A stretch of DNA of 64,000 nt from Solobacterium sp. (GCA_017404505.1 JAFRCE010000026.1:62001-126000); one strand, 5' to 3'; positions 1 through 7,986 are shown, counted from the first letter of the stretch. Program-made: numbers and translations. The notes: generated by a model from the letters alone, not told the origin.

Positions 1-484
1 CGATCGGTGTGATCGTATAGCCGTCCTGGCCGCTGCTGCCCCAGCAGAAGCCTTCATCGGAAAGGGCGGAACGGGATTCCACCGTGATCTTTTTGGCAAC
101 CATGAAGGCGCTGTAGAAGCCGACGCCGAACTGGCCGATGATGTCGACGTTCTTCGCCGCTTTTTCCATCTGGGCGACAAATTCCGCGGAACCGCTGCGG
201 GCGATGGTGCCGAGATTCTTTTCCATTTCTTCGGCGCTCATGCCGATACCGGTATCTTCAATGATAAGCTGACGGTTTTCCTTGTCACGGGTGATCGTGA
301 TCGTCAGATCCTTCTTCGCGACTTTATGATCCGGATCCGTCAGGGAAAGATAGTGACGCTTGTCCAGAGCATCACTGGCATTGGAAATCAGTTCTCTCAG
401 AAAGATTTCCTTGTTGGTATAAATCGAATTGATCATCAATTCAAGCAAACGCTTGGATTCTGCCTTAAACTGCTTTTTTGCCAT
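1..484 (-). CDS. htpG: Molecular chaperone HtpG (Hsp90), N-terminal part
   Basis: Partial gene: the first 161 codons, running off the left edge. HtpG is the bacterial Hsp90, a cytosolic ATP-dependent dimeric chaperone. The GHKL ATPase fold is readable: [12 protein letters not shown] (ATP/Mg asparagine helix, about residue 30-41), DTGIGM (ATP lid start) and [12 protein letters not shown]. The ATG at 484 is preceded by the strong Shine-Dalgarno TAAGGAGG. A CIRCE-like element overlaps that Shine-Dalgarno, so HrcA control is likely; in B. subtilis htpG is not an HrcA target. The family assignment is secure. Confidence 0.96.
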   Translation of the reverse strand, partial: MAKKQFKAESKRLLELMINSIYTNKEIFLRELISNASDALDKRHYLSLTDPDHKVAKKDLTITITRDKENRQLIIEDTGIGMSAEEMEKNLGTIARSGSAEFVAQMEKAAKNVDIIGQFGVGFYSAFMVAKKITVESRSALSDEGFCWGSSGQDGYTITPI

Positions 485-497
485 ACAGCTAACCTCC

Positions 498-524
498 TTA
501 GCACTCTATACGCTTGACTGCTAA
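498..524 (-). promoter_or_regulatory. CIRCE-like HrcA operator overlapping the htpG ribosome-binding site
   Basis: TTAGCACTC-N9-GACTGCTAA on the plus strand matches the CIRCE consensus TTAGCACTC-N9-GAGTGCTAA with one mismatch. On the htpG (minus) strand its GAGTGCTAA half runs directly into the Shine-Dalgarno AAGGAGG. A possible -10 (TATGAT, minus strand, 525-530) lies next to it. The same geometry recurs at the second groES site. Confidence 0.8.
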
Positions 525-618
525 ATCATATTAGCACTAAGTAATGCGGATTGCAACAGAGCATTTTCTGCCCATCAATTTATGTTATATTAATGGCGGT
601 AAAGGGAAGGGAGCCGCT

Positions 619-1470
619 ATGGGAAAGATCCGGGAAATCGATGTATCTGAACTGATACCGCTGATCAGAAACGCCTGCCGCGAGATGGCCATGGAATACG
701 GATGTGATATTCGTGATGCGATCCGTCAGGCGCGGGAAACGGAAAACGAGCGGGCCCGTTCGATTCTGGATCTGCTGCTTCAGAACGCAGAAATCGCGAC
801 TTCTGAGCAGATCCCCATCTGTCAGGATACCGGCATGATCATCGCATTCGCATCCGTCGGCCAGGATGTCCATTTTACCGGCGGCAGTTTTCAACAAGCG
901 CTTCAGGAAGGTGTCCGGCAGGGGTATCACGACTTTGCCCTGCGGGCATCCGTCGTGGCGGATCCGCTGTATGATCGAATCAATACGAAAGACAATACAC
1001 CGGCTGTGATCCATACCGAGATCACCGAAGGCGACAAAGTGCAGATCAGTCTGATGGCCAAAGGCTTCGGATCGGAGAATAAATCAGCGGTGGCGATGCT
1101 GACACCGGCGGACGGTGAGAAGGGCGTCATCCGCTTCGTGCTCGATACCGTGAAGAAAGCCGGTCCCAATGCCTGTCCGCCGTTTATCATCGGCGTCGGC
1201 ATTGGCGGCACGTTTGAAGCCTGCGCTTTGCTGTCCAAGAAAGCGCTGCTGCGGCCGCTGCAGGAAAAAAACAGTGATGTCCGCTATGCCGCGCTGGAAG
1301 ACAGACTGCTGCAGGAAGTCAATGCTCTCGGCATCGGCCCTCAGGGTCTGCATGGTGTGACGACGGCTCTGAAAGTGCAGATCGAACAGATGCCGACCCA
1401 TATCGCCGGCATGCCGTGCGCCGTCAATATCTGCTGCCATGTCTGCCGGCACGCAAAGGTGGTGATCTGA
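619..1470 (+). CDS. fumA: Class I fumarate hydratase, alpha subunit
   Basis: 283 residues. This is the iron-sulfur subunit of the two-subunit class I fumarase (fumarate + water to L-malate). The PICQDTG motif carries the first cluster cysteine (about residue 71), NACPPFIIGVGIGG the second (about 187), and a Cys-rich C-terminus (ICCHVCRHA) the third. Together they hold the oxygen-sensitive [4Fe-4S] cluster. I chose ATG 619 rather than the upstream ATG 544 because GGGAAGGGA sits just before it and the protein then begins at the usual family N-terminus. The stop overlaps the beta-subunit start (TGATG). An L-tartrate dehydratase alpha subunit is the alternative, but a malic enzyme follows, which favours fumarase. 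Confidence 0.9.
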   Translation: MGKIREIDVSELIPLIRNACREMAMEYGCDIRDAIRQARETENERARSILDLLLQNAEIATSEQIPICQDTGMIIAFASVGQDVHFTGGSFQQALQEGVRQGYHDFALRASVVADPLYDRINTKDNTPAVIHTEITEGDKVQISLMAKGFGSENKSAVAMLTPADGEKGVIRFVLDTVKKAGPNACPPFIIGVGIGGTFEACALLSKKALLRPLQEKNSDVRYAALEDRLLQEVNALGIGPQGLHGVTTALKVQIEQMPTHIAGMPCAVNICCHVCRHAKVVI

Positions 1471-1997
1471 TGAAAAAACTGACATTGCCCCTGAGTATGG
1501 AAGAACGCCGCGGGTTAAGAGCAGGGGAAGGGGTACTGCTGAGCGGCACCGTATATACCGCAAGAGACGCCGCCCATAAACGGCTGCACGAAATGATCCT
1601 CAATGGGGAAGAACTGCCGTTCGACCTGCATGAGGCATGTATTTACTACGTCGGACCGACACCGGCCACCCAGGGCCGTCCCATCGGGTCCGCCGGTCCC
1701 ACGACCAGTTCCCGCATGGATCCTTATACGCCGGAACTGATCCATCACGGTCTGCGCTATATGATCGGCAAAGGCCGCCGCAGTGAAGAAGTGAAAGAAG
1801 CCATCCGCCAGTATGACGCCATCTATTTTGTCACCGTCGGCGGGGCCGGCGCGCTGCTTTCCCACTGCGTCAAAAAACGCCGCATGGTCGCTTTCGAGGA
1901 CCTGCTGGCGGAAGCTGTCACGGAATTGTATGTCGAAGATTTCCCGTGTTATGTCGGCATCGACAGATACGGTAACGATATTTATGACGAAGAATAG
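1470..1997 (+). CDS. fumB: Class I fumarate hydratase, beta subunit
   Basis: 175 residues. Swivel-domain subunit that completes the class I fumarase active site. GPTPATQGRPIGSAGPTTSS (about residues 60-80) and VTVGGAGALL are the characteristic substrate-binding loops. The ATG overlaps the alpha-subunit TGA, so translation is probably coupled and stoichiometric. Nineteen bases separate it from the malic enzyme. The length is normal for a stand-alone beta subunit. Confidence 0.9.
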   Translation: MKKLTLPLSMEERRGLRAGEGVLLSGTVYTARDAAHKRLHEMILNGEELPFDLHEACIYYVGPTPATQGRPIGSAGPTTSSRMDPYTPELIHHGLRYMIGKGRRSEEVKEAIRQYDAIYFVTVGGAGALLSHCVKKRRMVAFEDLLAEAVTELYVEDFPCYVGIDRYGNDIYDEE

Positions 1998-2016
1998 AAA
2001 CTGTGAGGAAAAAACA

Positions 2017-3195
2017 ATGAATCTCTATGAAGAATCACTGCTTCTGCATGAAGAACACAGAGGAAAACTGCGTGTGGAAGCCAAGGTGCCGTGTGCGGAT
2101 CGTCATGATCTGAGTATCGCTTATACACCGGGTGTCGCCCAGCCGTGTATCGAGATCCACAAGGATCCGGAAAACTCATACCGTTATACCGGCCGCGGCA
2201 ATACCGTAGCAGTCGTTACTGACGGTACTGCCGTGCTCGGTCTTGGCGATATCGGTCCGGATGCCGCATTGCCGGTCATGGAAGGCAAGGCATTGCTGAT
2301 GAAGCGTTTTGCCGGTCTTGACGCATGGCCGATCTGTCTGGATACCAAGGATCCGGATGAAATCGTCCGTATATGCAAGGCAATCGCGCCGGGCATCGGA
2401 GCAATCAACCTGGAAGACATCAGCGCGCCCCGCTGTGTCGAAATCGAGAGAAGACTGATCGAGGAATGCCCGATCCCGGTCTTCCATGATGACCAGCACG
2501 GAACGGCGATCGTCGTTCTGGCCGCTCTGATCAACTGCATGCGTCTGAAGAAGACAAAGCCGGAAGACATGAAGGTCGTCATCAGCGGCTGCGGCGCCGC
2601 CGGCTCTTCGATCATCCGCATGCTGTACAACTACGGTTTCAAACGTATCTATGCCTTTGACAGCAAGGGATGTGTTTCGGCCGACAAGGCGGACAGTTAC
2701 AATGCCCTGAAGAAGGAACTGCTGCAGTATGTCAACCTCGACAACCAGCACTACGAAAACATTGCCGAAGGCCTCAAAGGCGCCGATATCTTTGTCGGTG
2801 TCAGCGCGCCGCGGCTGCTCACGAAGGAAATGGTCCGCAGTATGAATCCCGGCTGCATCGTCTTCCCGATGGCGAATCCGGAACCGGAAATCTCCTATCA
2901 GGAAGCAGCCGAAGCGGGTGCCTACATCATCGGCACCGGCCGCAGTGACACACCGAACCAGGTCAACAACATTCTGGCTTTCCCGGGCATCTTCCGCGGT
3001 GCGCTGGATGCCAGAGCGACCCGCATCAGCGAAGGCATGAAGATTGCCGCCGCGCAGGCGCTTGCCGATCTGCTGCCGGAAGAGGAACTGACACCGGAAA
3101 ACGTCATCGTTTCCGCCTTTGATGACAGAGTCGTACCGGCTGTGGCAGGTGCTGTCGCGAAACAGGCCGAGAAAGAAGGCTGGGTCCGCAAATGA
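2017..3195 (+). CDS. NAD(P)-dependent malic enzyme
   Basis: 392 residues, the short bacterial form. It oxidatively decarboxylates malate to pyruvate and CO2. The malic N-domain shows IAYTPGVAQPC and the metal-binding VFHDDQHGTAIV (about residues 150-162). The NAD domain has the Rossmann motif SGCGAAGSS (about 185), followed by NPEPEI and GRSDTPNQVNN. ATG 2017 follows TGTGAGGAAAA; the longer upstream frame overlaps fumB and is rejected. Lying last in a fum-fum-malic operon, it would convert fumarate directly to pyruvate. The cofactor (NAD or NADP) cannot be read with confidence. Confidence 0.93.
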   Translation: MNLYEESLLLHEEHRGKLRVEAKVPCADRHDLSIAYTPGVAQPCIEIHKDPENSYRYTGRGNTVAVVTDGTAVLGLGDIGPDAALPVMEGKALLMKRFAGLDAWPICLDTKDPDEIVRICKAIAPGIGAINLEDISAPRCVEIERRLIEECPIPVFHDDQHGTAIVVLAALINCMRLKKTKPEDMKVVISGCGAAGSSIIRMLYNYGFKRIYAFDSKGCVSADKADSYNALKKELLQYVNLDNQHYENIAEGLKGADIFVGVSAPRLLTKEMVRSMNPGCIVFPMANPEPEISYQEAAEAGAYIIGTGRSDTPNQVNNILAFPGIFRGALDARATRISEGMKIAAAQALADLLPEEELTPENVIVSAFDDRVVPAVAGAVAKQAEKEGWVRK

Positions 3196-3220
3196 CAGAT
3201 GCGCTCTGAAGGCGTATAAT
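3192..3220 (+). promoter_or_regulatory. Promoter overlapping the malic enzyme stop codon
   Basis: ATGACA (3192-3197), a 17-base spacer and a perfect TATAAT (3215-3220). The -35 box contains the TGA stop of the malic enzyme gene. It would drive the DUF1622 gene independently of the fum-malic operon. Confidence 0.7.
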
Positions 3221-3244
3221 TATTCACATAAAGAGGTATTCTCT

Positions 3245-3586
3245 ATGCATATTGCCACTGAGTTTCTGCATATTATCGTTCATTGTTCCCAGATGATCCT
3301 GGAACTGATGGGTATCGTCATTCTTCTGTTCGGAGCGACAAGATGTCTTTATTCCCACTTCAGAGGGGACAAAAATGTCCGGCTGATCCTGGCGGAGCGT
3401 ATATCGCTTGCTCTGGAATTTCTGATGGCCGGTGAGATTCTTCATACGATCGTCGCCCAGGAGATCCAGGAACTGATCGCCCTGGGTGCCATCATTGTCT
3501 TCCGTGCCATCCTGACATGGGAGAACAGCCATGAGATCAAGGAACTCGAGGAACAGATCGAACACCATGGAAGCAAACAGGAATAA
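3245..3586 (+). CDS. DUF1622 family membrane protein
   Basis: 113 residues. Three hydrophobic segments (about 10-32, 50-65 and 72-90) with the family's charged stretch (HFRGDKNVRLILAERISLALEFLMAGEIL) between the first two fit the DUF1622 family. Its function is unknown. The C-terminus is charged (EIKELEEQIEHH). ATG 3245 has AAAGAGGT upstream and its own promoter inside the preceding gene's end. A strong hairpin terminator follows, making it a monocistronic unit. Confidence 0.75.
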   Translation: MHIATEFLHIIVHCSQMILELMGIVILLFGATRCLYSHFRGDKNVRLILAERISLALEFLMAGEILHTIVAQEIQELIALGAIIVFRAILTWENSHEIKELEEQIEHHGSKQE

Positions 3587-3597
3587 CCATATTGAAC

Positions 3598-3623
3598 AAA
3601 GACATCCGCAAGGATGTCTTTTT
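3598..3623 (+). terminator. Intrinsic terminator after the DUF1622 gene
   Basis: AAAGACATCC-GCAA-GGATGTCTTT followed by T residues: a 10-bp stem with a GNRA-like loop. Confidence 0.9.
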
Positions 3624-3677
3624 CATTTGTAACAATTACCCGGGCGAGAATCGTGCGATGCTTCTCTCCGGCTATTT

Positions 3678-4445
3678 TTATCCTGGTTGACAGATTCTGA
3701 TTACAAAGGAAGCTTTCACGTCCAGATGGTCCAGACCGTCCAGTTTGCGGCGGTCTTTTTCCGAGGTGTGATAGAAATAGGGCGTCATCGCGAAAAGATC
3801 CATCAGACCGTCATGATCCAGATGCATGACTTCCGAGATGCGGATCTCTTCTTTCACAGGAAAACCGATTTCATCGACCGTGTTTTCGTAAGGGTGTTCG
3901 TAGAGAACCTGTTTCAGTTCAAACAGATGATCTTCGGCCGGACTGACGGCGACGAAGAGACCGCCCGGTTTTAGAATGCGGATGATTTCCTCCTTCGCGA
4001 TCGGCGCGAAACAGGTCGTTACAAGATCGGCGCAGCTGTCCGCAAAGGGCAGGGCGAAGATCGAGGCGACCGTATAGGCGGTGGAAGGATCTGTTTTCGC
4101 GGCATGTTTCAGCGCGTCTTTGGAAAGATCGAAGCCGTATTTGTCGTCACCGGCCAGAGCGGCGGTGTAGTAGCCTTCACCGCAGGCCAGATCGACAGTG
4201 ACAGAATGATTGTACTGTTCACTCAGTTCCTTCAGGCGGTCTTTGAGAAAGCCATAACAGCCGCGGCTCAGGAAACGGGTGCGGGCCAGAACGCTTTCTT
4301 TGGAATCGCCATGACTGCCGCCGCGGGAAAGATACAGATTCAGATAGCCCTGTTTGGCATAATCAAAGGAATGACCGCCGGCACAGACGGCAGTGCGGCC
4401 ATTTCGGATCAGTTCTTTCTGGCATACCGGACAGCGTAACAGCAT
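3678..4445 (-). CDS. rlmA: 23S rRNA (guanine-N1)-methyltransferase, RlmA family
   Basis: 255 residues. SAM-dependent methyltransferase of the RlmA(I)/RlmA(II) family (23S G745 or G748). The N-terminal zinc ribbon is visible (CPVC at 5-8, then C-x3-H), followed by FDYAKQGYLNL and the SAM motif VDLACGEGYY (about residues 88-97). The protein begins exactly where characterised homologues begin, so ATG 4445 is well supported. It has no Shine-Dalgarno; instead an extended -10 (TGGTATACT) ends 6 nt before the ATG, so the mRNA is probably leaderless. It is divergent from a tetR gene. Confidence 0.85.
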   Translation of the reverse strand: MLLRCPVCQKELIRNGRTAVCAGGHSFDYAKQGYLNLYLSRGGSHGDSKESVLARTRFLSRGCYGFLKDRLKELSEQYNHSVTVDLACGEGYYTAALAGDDKYGFDLSKDALKHAAKTDPSTAYTVASIFALPFADSCADLVTTCFAPIAKEEIIRILKPGGLFVAVSPAEDHLFELKQVLYEHPYENTVDEIGFPVKEEIRISEVMHLDHDGLMDLFAMTPYFYHTSEKDRRKLDGLDHLDVKASFVIRICQPG

Positions 4446-4451
4446 ATGCCA

Positions 4452-4460
4452 AGTATACCA
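4452..4460 (-). promoter_or_regulatory. Extended -10 promoter of rlmA, leaderless geometry
   Basis: TGG-TATACT on the minus strand; 6 nt (TGGCAT) separate the hexamer from the ATG, placing the expected transcription start at or next to the initiation codon. Confidence 0.65.
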
Positions 4461-4470
4461 CACAAAACTG

Positions 4471-4499
4471 TTGACTGGTGGTCAGTCGGTAGGTATGAT
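4471..4499 (+). promoter_or_regulatory. Promoter and likely operator of the TetR gene
   Basis: TTGACT (4471-4476), 17 bases, TATGAT (4494-4499). The -35 region is part of the inverted repeat TGAC-TGGTG-GTCA (4472-4484), a plausible autoregulatory TetR operator. It lies within 30 bp of the divergent rlmA promoter and could affect both. Confidence 0.65.
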
Positions 4500-4527
4500 G
4501 AAGATATACAGAAGGAGGATTGACATC

Positions 4528-5094
4528 ATGCCTGATAGCAAAGACAGTGAAGTGCGCAGAAATGAATTTGTCGATGCTGCTGAAAAACTGTTTCAGGAAA
4601 ACGGCATTGTAGATACGACGATCAGTTCCATCGTCAAGGAAATGGATGTTGCCAAAGGACTCTTTTATTACTATTTCAAATCCAAGGATGACGTAATCGA
4701 CGCGATCAGTGAAAAATACAATGAAGTATTCCGGGAAATGCTGAATGTGGCAATGGATCAGGATACATACGAATCCAGGCTGAAACAGTATGTGCATAAT
4801 TCCGTTCTTTCGTTCAGGGAACTGAACAACAAACTGCAGGGTAAAAACGGCGAAGTGGACCTGACCGCTCTGAGCTCCCGTTCCATTGACGACGCCAAGC
4901 AGGAAGCGATCCGCGCTCTTCAGGAACTCCTGGAAGAGGGCAACACGATCGGGGAACTGACGATTACCCATGCCAGATATTACGCCAACATACTGGTCAG
5001 CGGCATCGTCGAACTGATCAGCGAAAACGAAGCGACCGACGATGAAATCGAATTCATCGTTTACGATCTGATTGAAAGGGCAGGTAAAGACTGA
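4528..5094 (+). CDS. TetR/AcrR family transcriptional regulator
   Basis: 188 residues. The N-terminal helix-turn-helix is canonical (DAAEKLFQENGIVDTTISSI, then VAKGLFYYYFKSKDDVIDAI, about residues 15-60). The C-terminal ligand domain is unassigned. The start follows GAAGGAGGAT. It probably represses itself through the palindrome over its -35 box. A small helical protein begins 1 nt after its stop, so the pair forms an operon. The ligand is unknown; no efflux pump is adjacent. Confidence 0.9.
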   Translation: MPDSKDSEVRRNEFVDAAEKLFQENGIVDTTISSIVKEMDVAKGLFYYYFKSKDDVIDAISEKYNEVFREMLNVAMDQDTYESRLKQYVHNSVLSFRELNNKLQGKNGEVDLTALSSRSIDDAKQEAIRALQELLEEGNTIGELTITHARYYANILVSGIVELISENEATDDEIEFIVYDLIERAGKD

Positions 5095-5095
5095 A

Positions 5096-5440
5096 ATGAG
5101 TGAAGATCTGAATAAGAAAATCAATGAACTGACACAGAATATAAGCAAGATCGTCGAGGACGGCAGTAAAACCGTGATGGACACGATCAGCACCACCGGC
5201 AAAAAGGTCATGGACACCTTTGATCTGGAAAAGAAAAAGGCGGAGATCCGTTCCGAGATCGGCCATAATTCCCGTGATCTCAGCAAAGCGTATGAGAAGC
5301 TGGGCCGTGATTACTACACAGCCAAGATGGCCGGCCACGATCTCAGTTCCAACAACGAGACATTCAGCCTGATCCGTTCCAAGGAAAAAGTCATTGAACT
5401 GCTCAATGAGAAACTGGATCTGCTGGAAAAAGAAAATTAA
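5096..5440 (+). CDS. Small helical protein of unknown function
   Basis: 114 residues, not recognised. Soluble, with no signal peptide or membrane segment. The composition (K/E/D/L/S-rich, heptad-like spacing at 1-45 and 85-114) suggests an amphipathic or coiled-coil protein. The repeated pattern TVMDTISTTGKKVMDTFDLEKKK (about 25-47) resembles surface- or membrane-associating helices. It starts 1 nt after tetR and is followed by a terminator, so it is probably the regulator's partner or target. Confidence 0.75.
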   Translation: MSEDLNKKINELTQNISKIVEDGSKTVMDTISTTGKKVMDTFDLEKKKAEIRSEIGHNSRDLSKAYEKLGRDYYTAKMAGHDLSSNNETFSLIRSKEKVIELLNEKLDLLEKEN

Positions 5441-5458
5441 GCAGGAATTAAGAAACTG

Positions 5459-5482
5459 AAGCAGGTATAACCTGCTTTTTTA
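5459..5482 (+). terminator. Intrinsic terminator of the tetR operon
   Basis: AAGCAGG-TATAA-CCTGCTT followed by a run of T. Confidence 0.9.
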
Positions 5483-5535
5483 TCTTCAGTCATGCTATGA
5501 TATATGATGGATCTGTTCATTACAGGGGTAGAAAT

Positions 5536-6612
5536 ATGGTGAAATGGTTATTGAGGGTACTGAGGAATCTGCTGATTTTCATTGTCGTGACGGCAGTCAT
5601 CGTCCTTGTGGGTCTGTGGCTGCTGGTTACTAAAACGGCATATTATCCTGAAGATTTCGAGGAAATAGAAACCAGCGGACGTTCGGAGACGGTTATTTCT
5701 CCGGGACAGTCGCTGACACTGCTGACCTGGAACATCGGCAACGGCGCCAACGGCAGTGATGCGGAATATATTCTTGACGGCGGTCAGTCGGTACTGGCAA
5801 CCACTGAAGAGAGAGTCAAGGAAAACACCGCGGCGATCATTGAGAAACTGAAAGAAACCGATCCGAATATCATTCTTCTGCAGCAGGTGGACTTCAATTC
5901 CACCCGCAGTTACTACTATGACGAAACAAAGGCGATCAGCGATGCCTTCGAAGAGACGGAAAGCGCGTTTGCTCTGGATCAGAAAGCCCATCTCGTGCCG
6001 TATCCATGGCCGATGATCGGCAAGATCAAGGGCGGTTCCCTGACGCTTTCCCGTATCAACAGTCTTGGAGCGGAACGCATTTCTCTGCCGGTAACGGCCA
6101 AGAAGCCGGACAATCTGTTTACCGTGAGACCGTGCATGCTGGTGACAAGATACCCGATCTACGGTGTTGAACAGCAGCTGGTCATTATCAATGTCCGTCT
6201 GATGACATATGATGATCCGACCGAAGTCCGCAAACAGATGACGGTACTCCGCGATTTCATGAAAACGGAATACGAGAAAGGCAACTTTGTCATCGCCTGT
6301 GGTGATTTCCATCAGTCGTTCGCGACCGAGGAAAACAGTTTCCCGATCGTGGAAGGCAGATGGAAGGCGGAACCGTTCTCATCCGATCTCTTTGAAGAAG
6401 GCTGGCACTGGGGAAGTGCCGGCGGTGGCATACCGACGGAAAGATCGCTGAATCTTCCCTACAAGGAAGGCACACGCGAGCAGATCCAGTTCAGTCTGAC
6501 AGACGGCTATGTCACAACACCGAACATCGGTGTCAGCAGCGCGGAAGCGATCGACATGCAGTTTGTCCCATCTGATCACAATCCCATTCTGCTGCGTATC
6601 TCACTGCAGTAA
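5536..6612 (+). CDS. Membrane-anchored endonuclease/exonuclease/phosphatase (EEP) family protein
   Basis: 358 residues. One N-terminal transmembrane helix (about 8-32) anchors an extracytoplasmic EEP domain. EEP motifs are present: LLTWNIGNG (about 66-74), ILLQQVD (Glu replaced by Gln in the usual xxLQExx position), GDFHQS and the C-terminal SDHNPILL with the catalytic Asp-His. Family members hydrolyse phosphodiesters (sphingomyelinase, inositol phosphatase, nuclease); the substrate here is unknown. ATG 5536 is preceded by AGGGGT. The Gln in place of the metal-binding Glu raises doubt about activity. Confidence 0.8.
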   Translation: MVKWLLRVLRNLLIFIVVTAVIVLVGLWLLVTKTAYYPEDFEEIETSGRSETVISPGQSLTLLTWNIGNGANGSDAEYILDGGQSVLATTEERVKENTAAIIEKLKETDPNIILLQQVDFNSTRSYYYDETKAISDAFEETESAFALDQKAHLVPYPWPMIGKIKGGSLTLSRINSLGAERISLPVTAKKPDNLFTVRPCMLVTRYPIYGVEQQLVIINVRLMTYDDPTEVRKQMTVLRDFMKTEYEKGNFVIACGDFHQSFATEENSFPIVEGRWKAEPFSSDLFEEGWHWGSAGGGIPTERSLNLPYKEGTREQIQFSLTDGYVTTPNIGVSSAEAIDMQFVPSDHNPILLRISLQ

Positions 6613-6629
6613 ACCGTTAACACAATACA

Positions 6630-6656
6630 GGGATGCCGCCGGCATCCCTGCGCTTT
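6630..6656 (+). terminator. Possible terminator between the EEP and GNAT genes
   Basis: GGGATGCC-GCC-GGCATCCC is a stable 8-bp hairpin, but only a short T run follows (GCGCTTTT), so termination may be partial. Confidence 0.5.
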
Positions 6657-6675
6657 TGAAAGGAGGAAGGCGGAA

Positions 6676-7203
6676 ATGGAAGATTTCACAAACAGGTTCC
6701 TGTTCCGGGACATCCGGGCTGATGAAGCGGACCAGGCAGCGGAAATGGAACAGATCTGCTTTCCGCCGCATGAGGCATGCCGGCCTGAGATCATGCGGCA
6801 GCGGGTTGCGAAAGCACCGGATATGTTCCTGGTGGCCGAAGATGTCTCGACCGGCCGTCTGGCCGGCCTGATCAACGGCCTGCCGACATCGGCGCCGGCT
6901 TTTTCCGACGACGCTTTCACCGGCTTTGCCATGTATGATCCGGATGGCGAAAGAATGTTCCTGGCTGGTGTGGAAGTACTGCCGGATTATCGGCACAGCG
7001 GCCTGGCTCACGCGATGATGAAGGAACTTGCCAAAAGGGAAAAGAAAAAAGGCCGCAAAGAGATCCTGCTGACCTGCCTGCCGGAAAAGCTCACTTTTTA
7101 TGAGGAAATGGGTTATGAAAACCGCGGTATTTCTGCTTCCGCGTGGGGTGGCGAAGTCTGGTATGAAATGACGATGGATCTGCAGAAAGAAGAGGATGTC
7201 TGA
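6676..7203 (+). CDS. GNAT family N-acetyltransferase
   Basis: 175 residues. Acetyl-CoA-dependent acetyltransferase fold: FLAGVEVLPDYRHSGLAHAM (about 95-115) is motif A with the acetyl-CoA pyrophosphate loop, and LTCLPEKLTFYEEMGYENRG is motif B. The start has an excellent AAAGGAGGAAGG. It overlaps the next gene (TGATG at 7201-7205). The acceptor substrate cannot be inferred; family position suggests an amine or aminoacyl acceptor. Confidence 0.9.
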   Translation: MEDFTNRFLFRDIRADEADQAAEMEQICFPPHEACRPEIMRQRVAKAPDMFLVAEDVSTGRLAGLINGLPTSAPAFSDDAFTGFAMYDPDGERMFLAGVEVLPDYRHSGLAHAMMKELAKREKKKGRKEILLTCLPEKLTFYEEMGYENRGISASAWGGEVWYEMTMDLQKEEDV

Positions 7204-7943
7204 TGTCTGTCTGGATCCTGTATGTGCTGGCCGGGGTGACATTGCTGTATGCCGTGTTTCTCAGTGATCCGGCGATGGGTTCGCCGTTTTTCGCAGTCTG
7301 GTATGTCCTGAGCGCTTTTCTCTTCGGCTGTGCCTGGCTGAGCCGCCATGATCTTTGGAGCATCATTCCCGGCTGGCTCCTGATCGGCGGTATCTGTCTG
7401 CTCGTGATCCTGATCGTTCTGCTTGGTGCGGCGGGCGTGACGATCCTGTCGGCGTTTCATCGGAAAGCACCGGCTGATCTCGACGTTCTGATCGTTCTCG
7501 GCGCGCTTGTGTATAAAAGCGGACCCAGCAAGGTGCTGCAGTACCGCCTGGATGCAGCTGCCACTTATCTGCGCGACAATCCCCGCACCCGCTGCATCGT
7601 CAGCGGCGGCCAGGGAAGCAACGAACCCTGTCCGGAAGGGGAAGTGATGAAAGCGTACCTGGTTGGCAAAGGGATTGAAGAAGAGCGGATCTTCATGGAA
7701 AACAGATCCTGCAGCACGGTGGAAAACATCCGCTTCAGCATGGAATTCTGCGACCCGGAAAAGGACAGGGTGGCCATTGTCACCAACGACTTCCATCTCT
7801 GGCGCGGCATGGCACTGGCCCGGAAAGCGGGCTTTAAGGATGTATACGGCATCAGCGGCCGCTCCCGTGTCATATATCTGCCCAACAATTTCCTGCGCGA
7901 ATGCTGCGCGCTGATCAAGGATTATCTTTTCCGGAATATATAG
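7203..7943 (+). CDS. YdcF/SanA-like DUF218 membrane protein
   Basis: 246 residues. Three or four N-terminal transmembrane helices (about 3-20, 25-45, 55-80) precede a DUF218 domain. Typical motifs are DVLIVLGALVYKSGPSKVLQYRLDAA, CIVSGGQGSNEPCPEGEVMKAYL, ENRSCSTVENI and VTNDFHLWRGMALARKAG. The family (YdcF, SanA, ElyC) is linked to envelope biogenesis; no enzymatic reaction is settled. Translation is probably coupled to the GNAT gene. Confidence 0.85.
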   Translation: MSVWILYVLAGVTLLYAVFLSDPAMGSPFFAVWYVLSAFLFGCAWLSRHDLWSIIPGWLLIGGICLLVILIVLLGAAGVTILSAFHRKAPADLDVLIVLGALVYKSGPSKVLQYRLDAAATYLRDNPRTRCIVSGGQGSNEPCPEGEVMKAYLVGKGIEEERIFMENRSCSTVENIRFSMEFCDPEKDRVAIVTNDFHLWRGMALARKAGFKDVYGISGRSRVIYLPNNFLRECCALIKDYLFRNI

Positions 7944-7951
7944 GCAAAAAG

Positions 7952-7984
7952 AAAGCTCTGTGTCATTTGCACAGAGCTTTTTCC
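7952..7984. terminator. Bidirectional terminator
   Basis: AAAGCTCTGTG-TCATTT-GCACAGAGCTTT between two convergent genes: A-rich on one side and T-rich on the other, so it serves both strands. Confidence 0.9.
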
Positions 7985-7986
7985 GT

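Noticed and set aside
531-557. Second CIRCE upstream of htpG
   Set aside because: TTAGCACTA is followed at N9 by GATTGCAAC, too far from GAGTGCTAA; at most a half-site.
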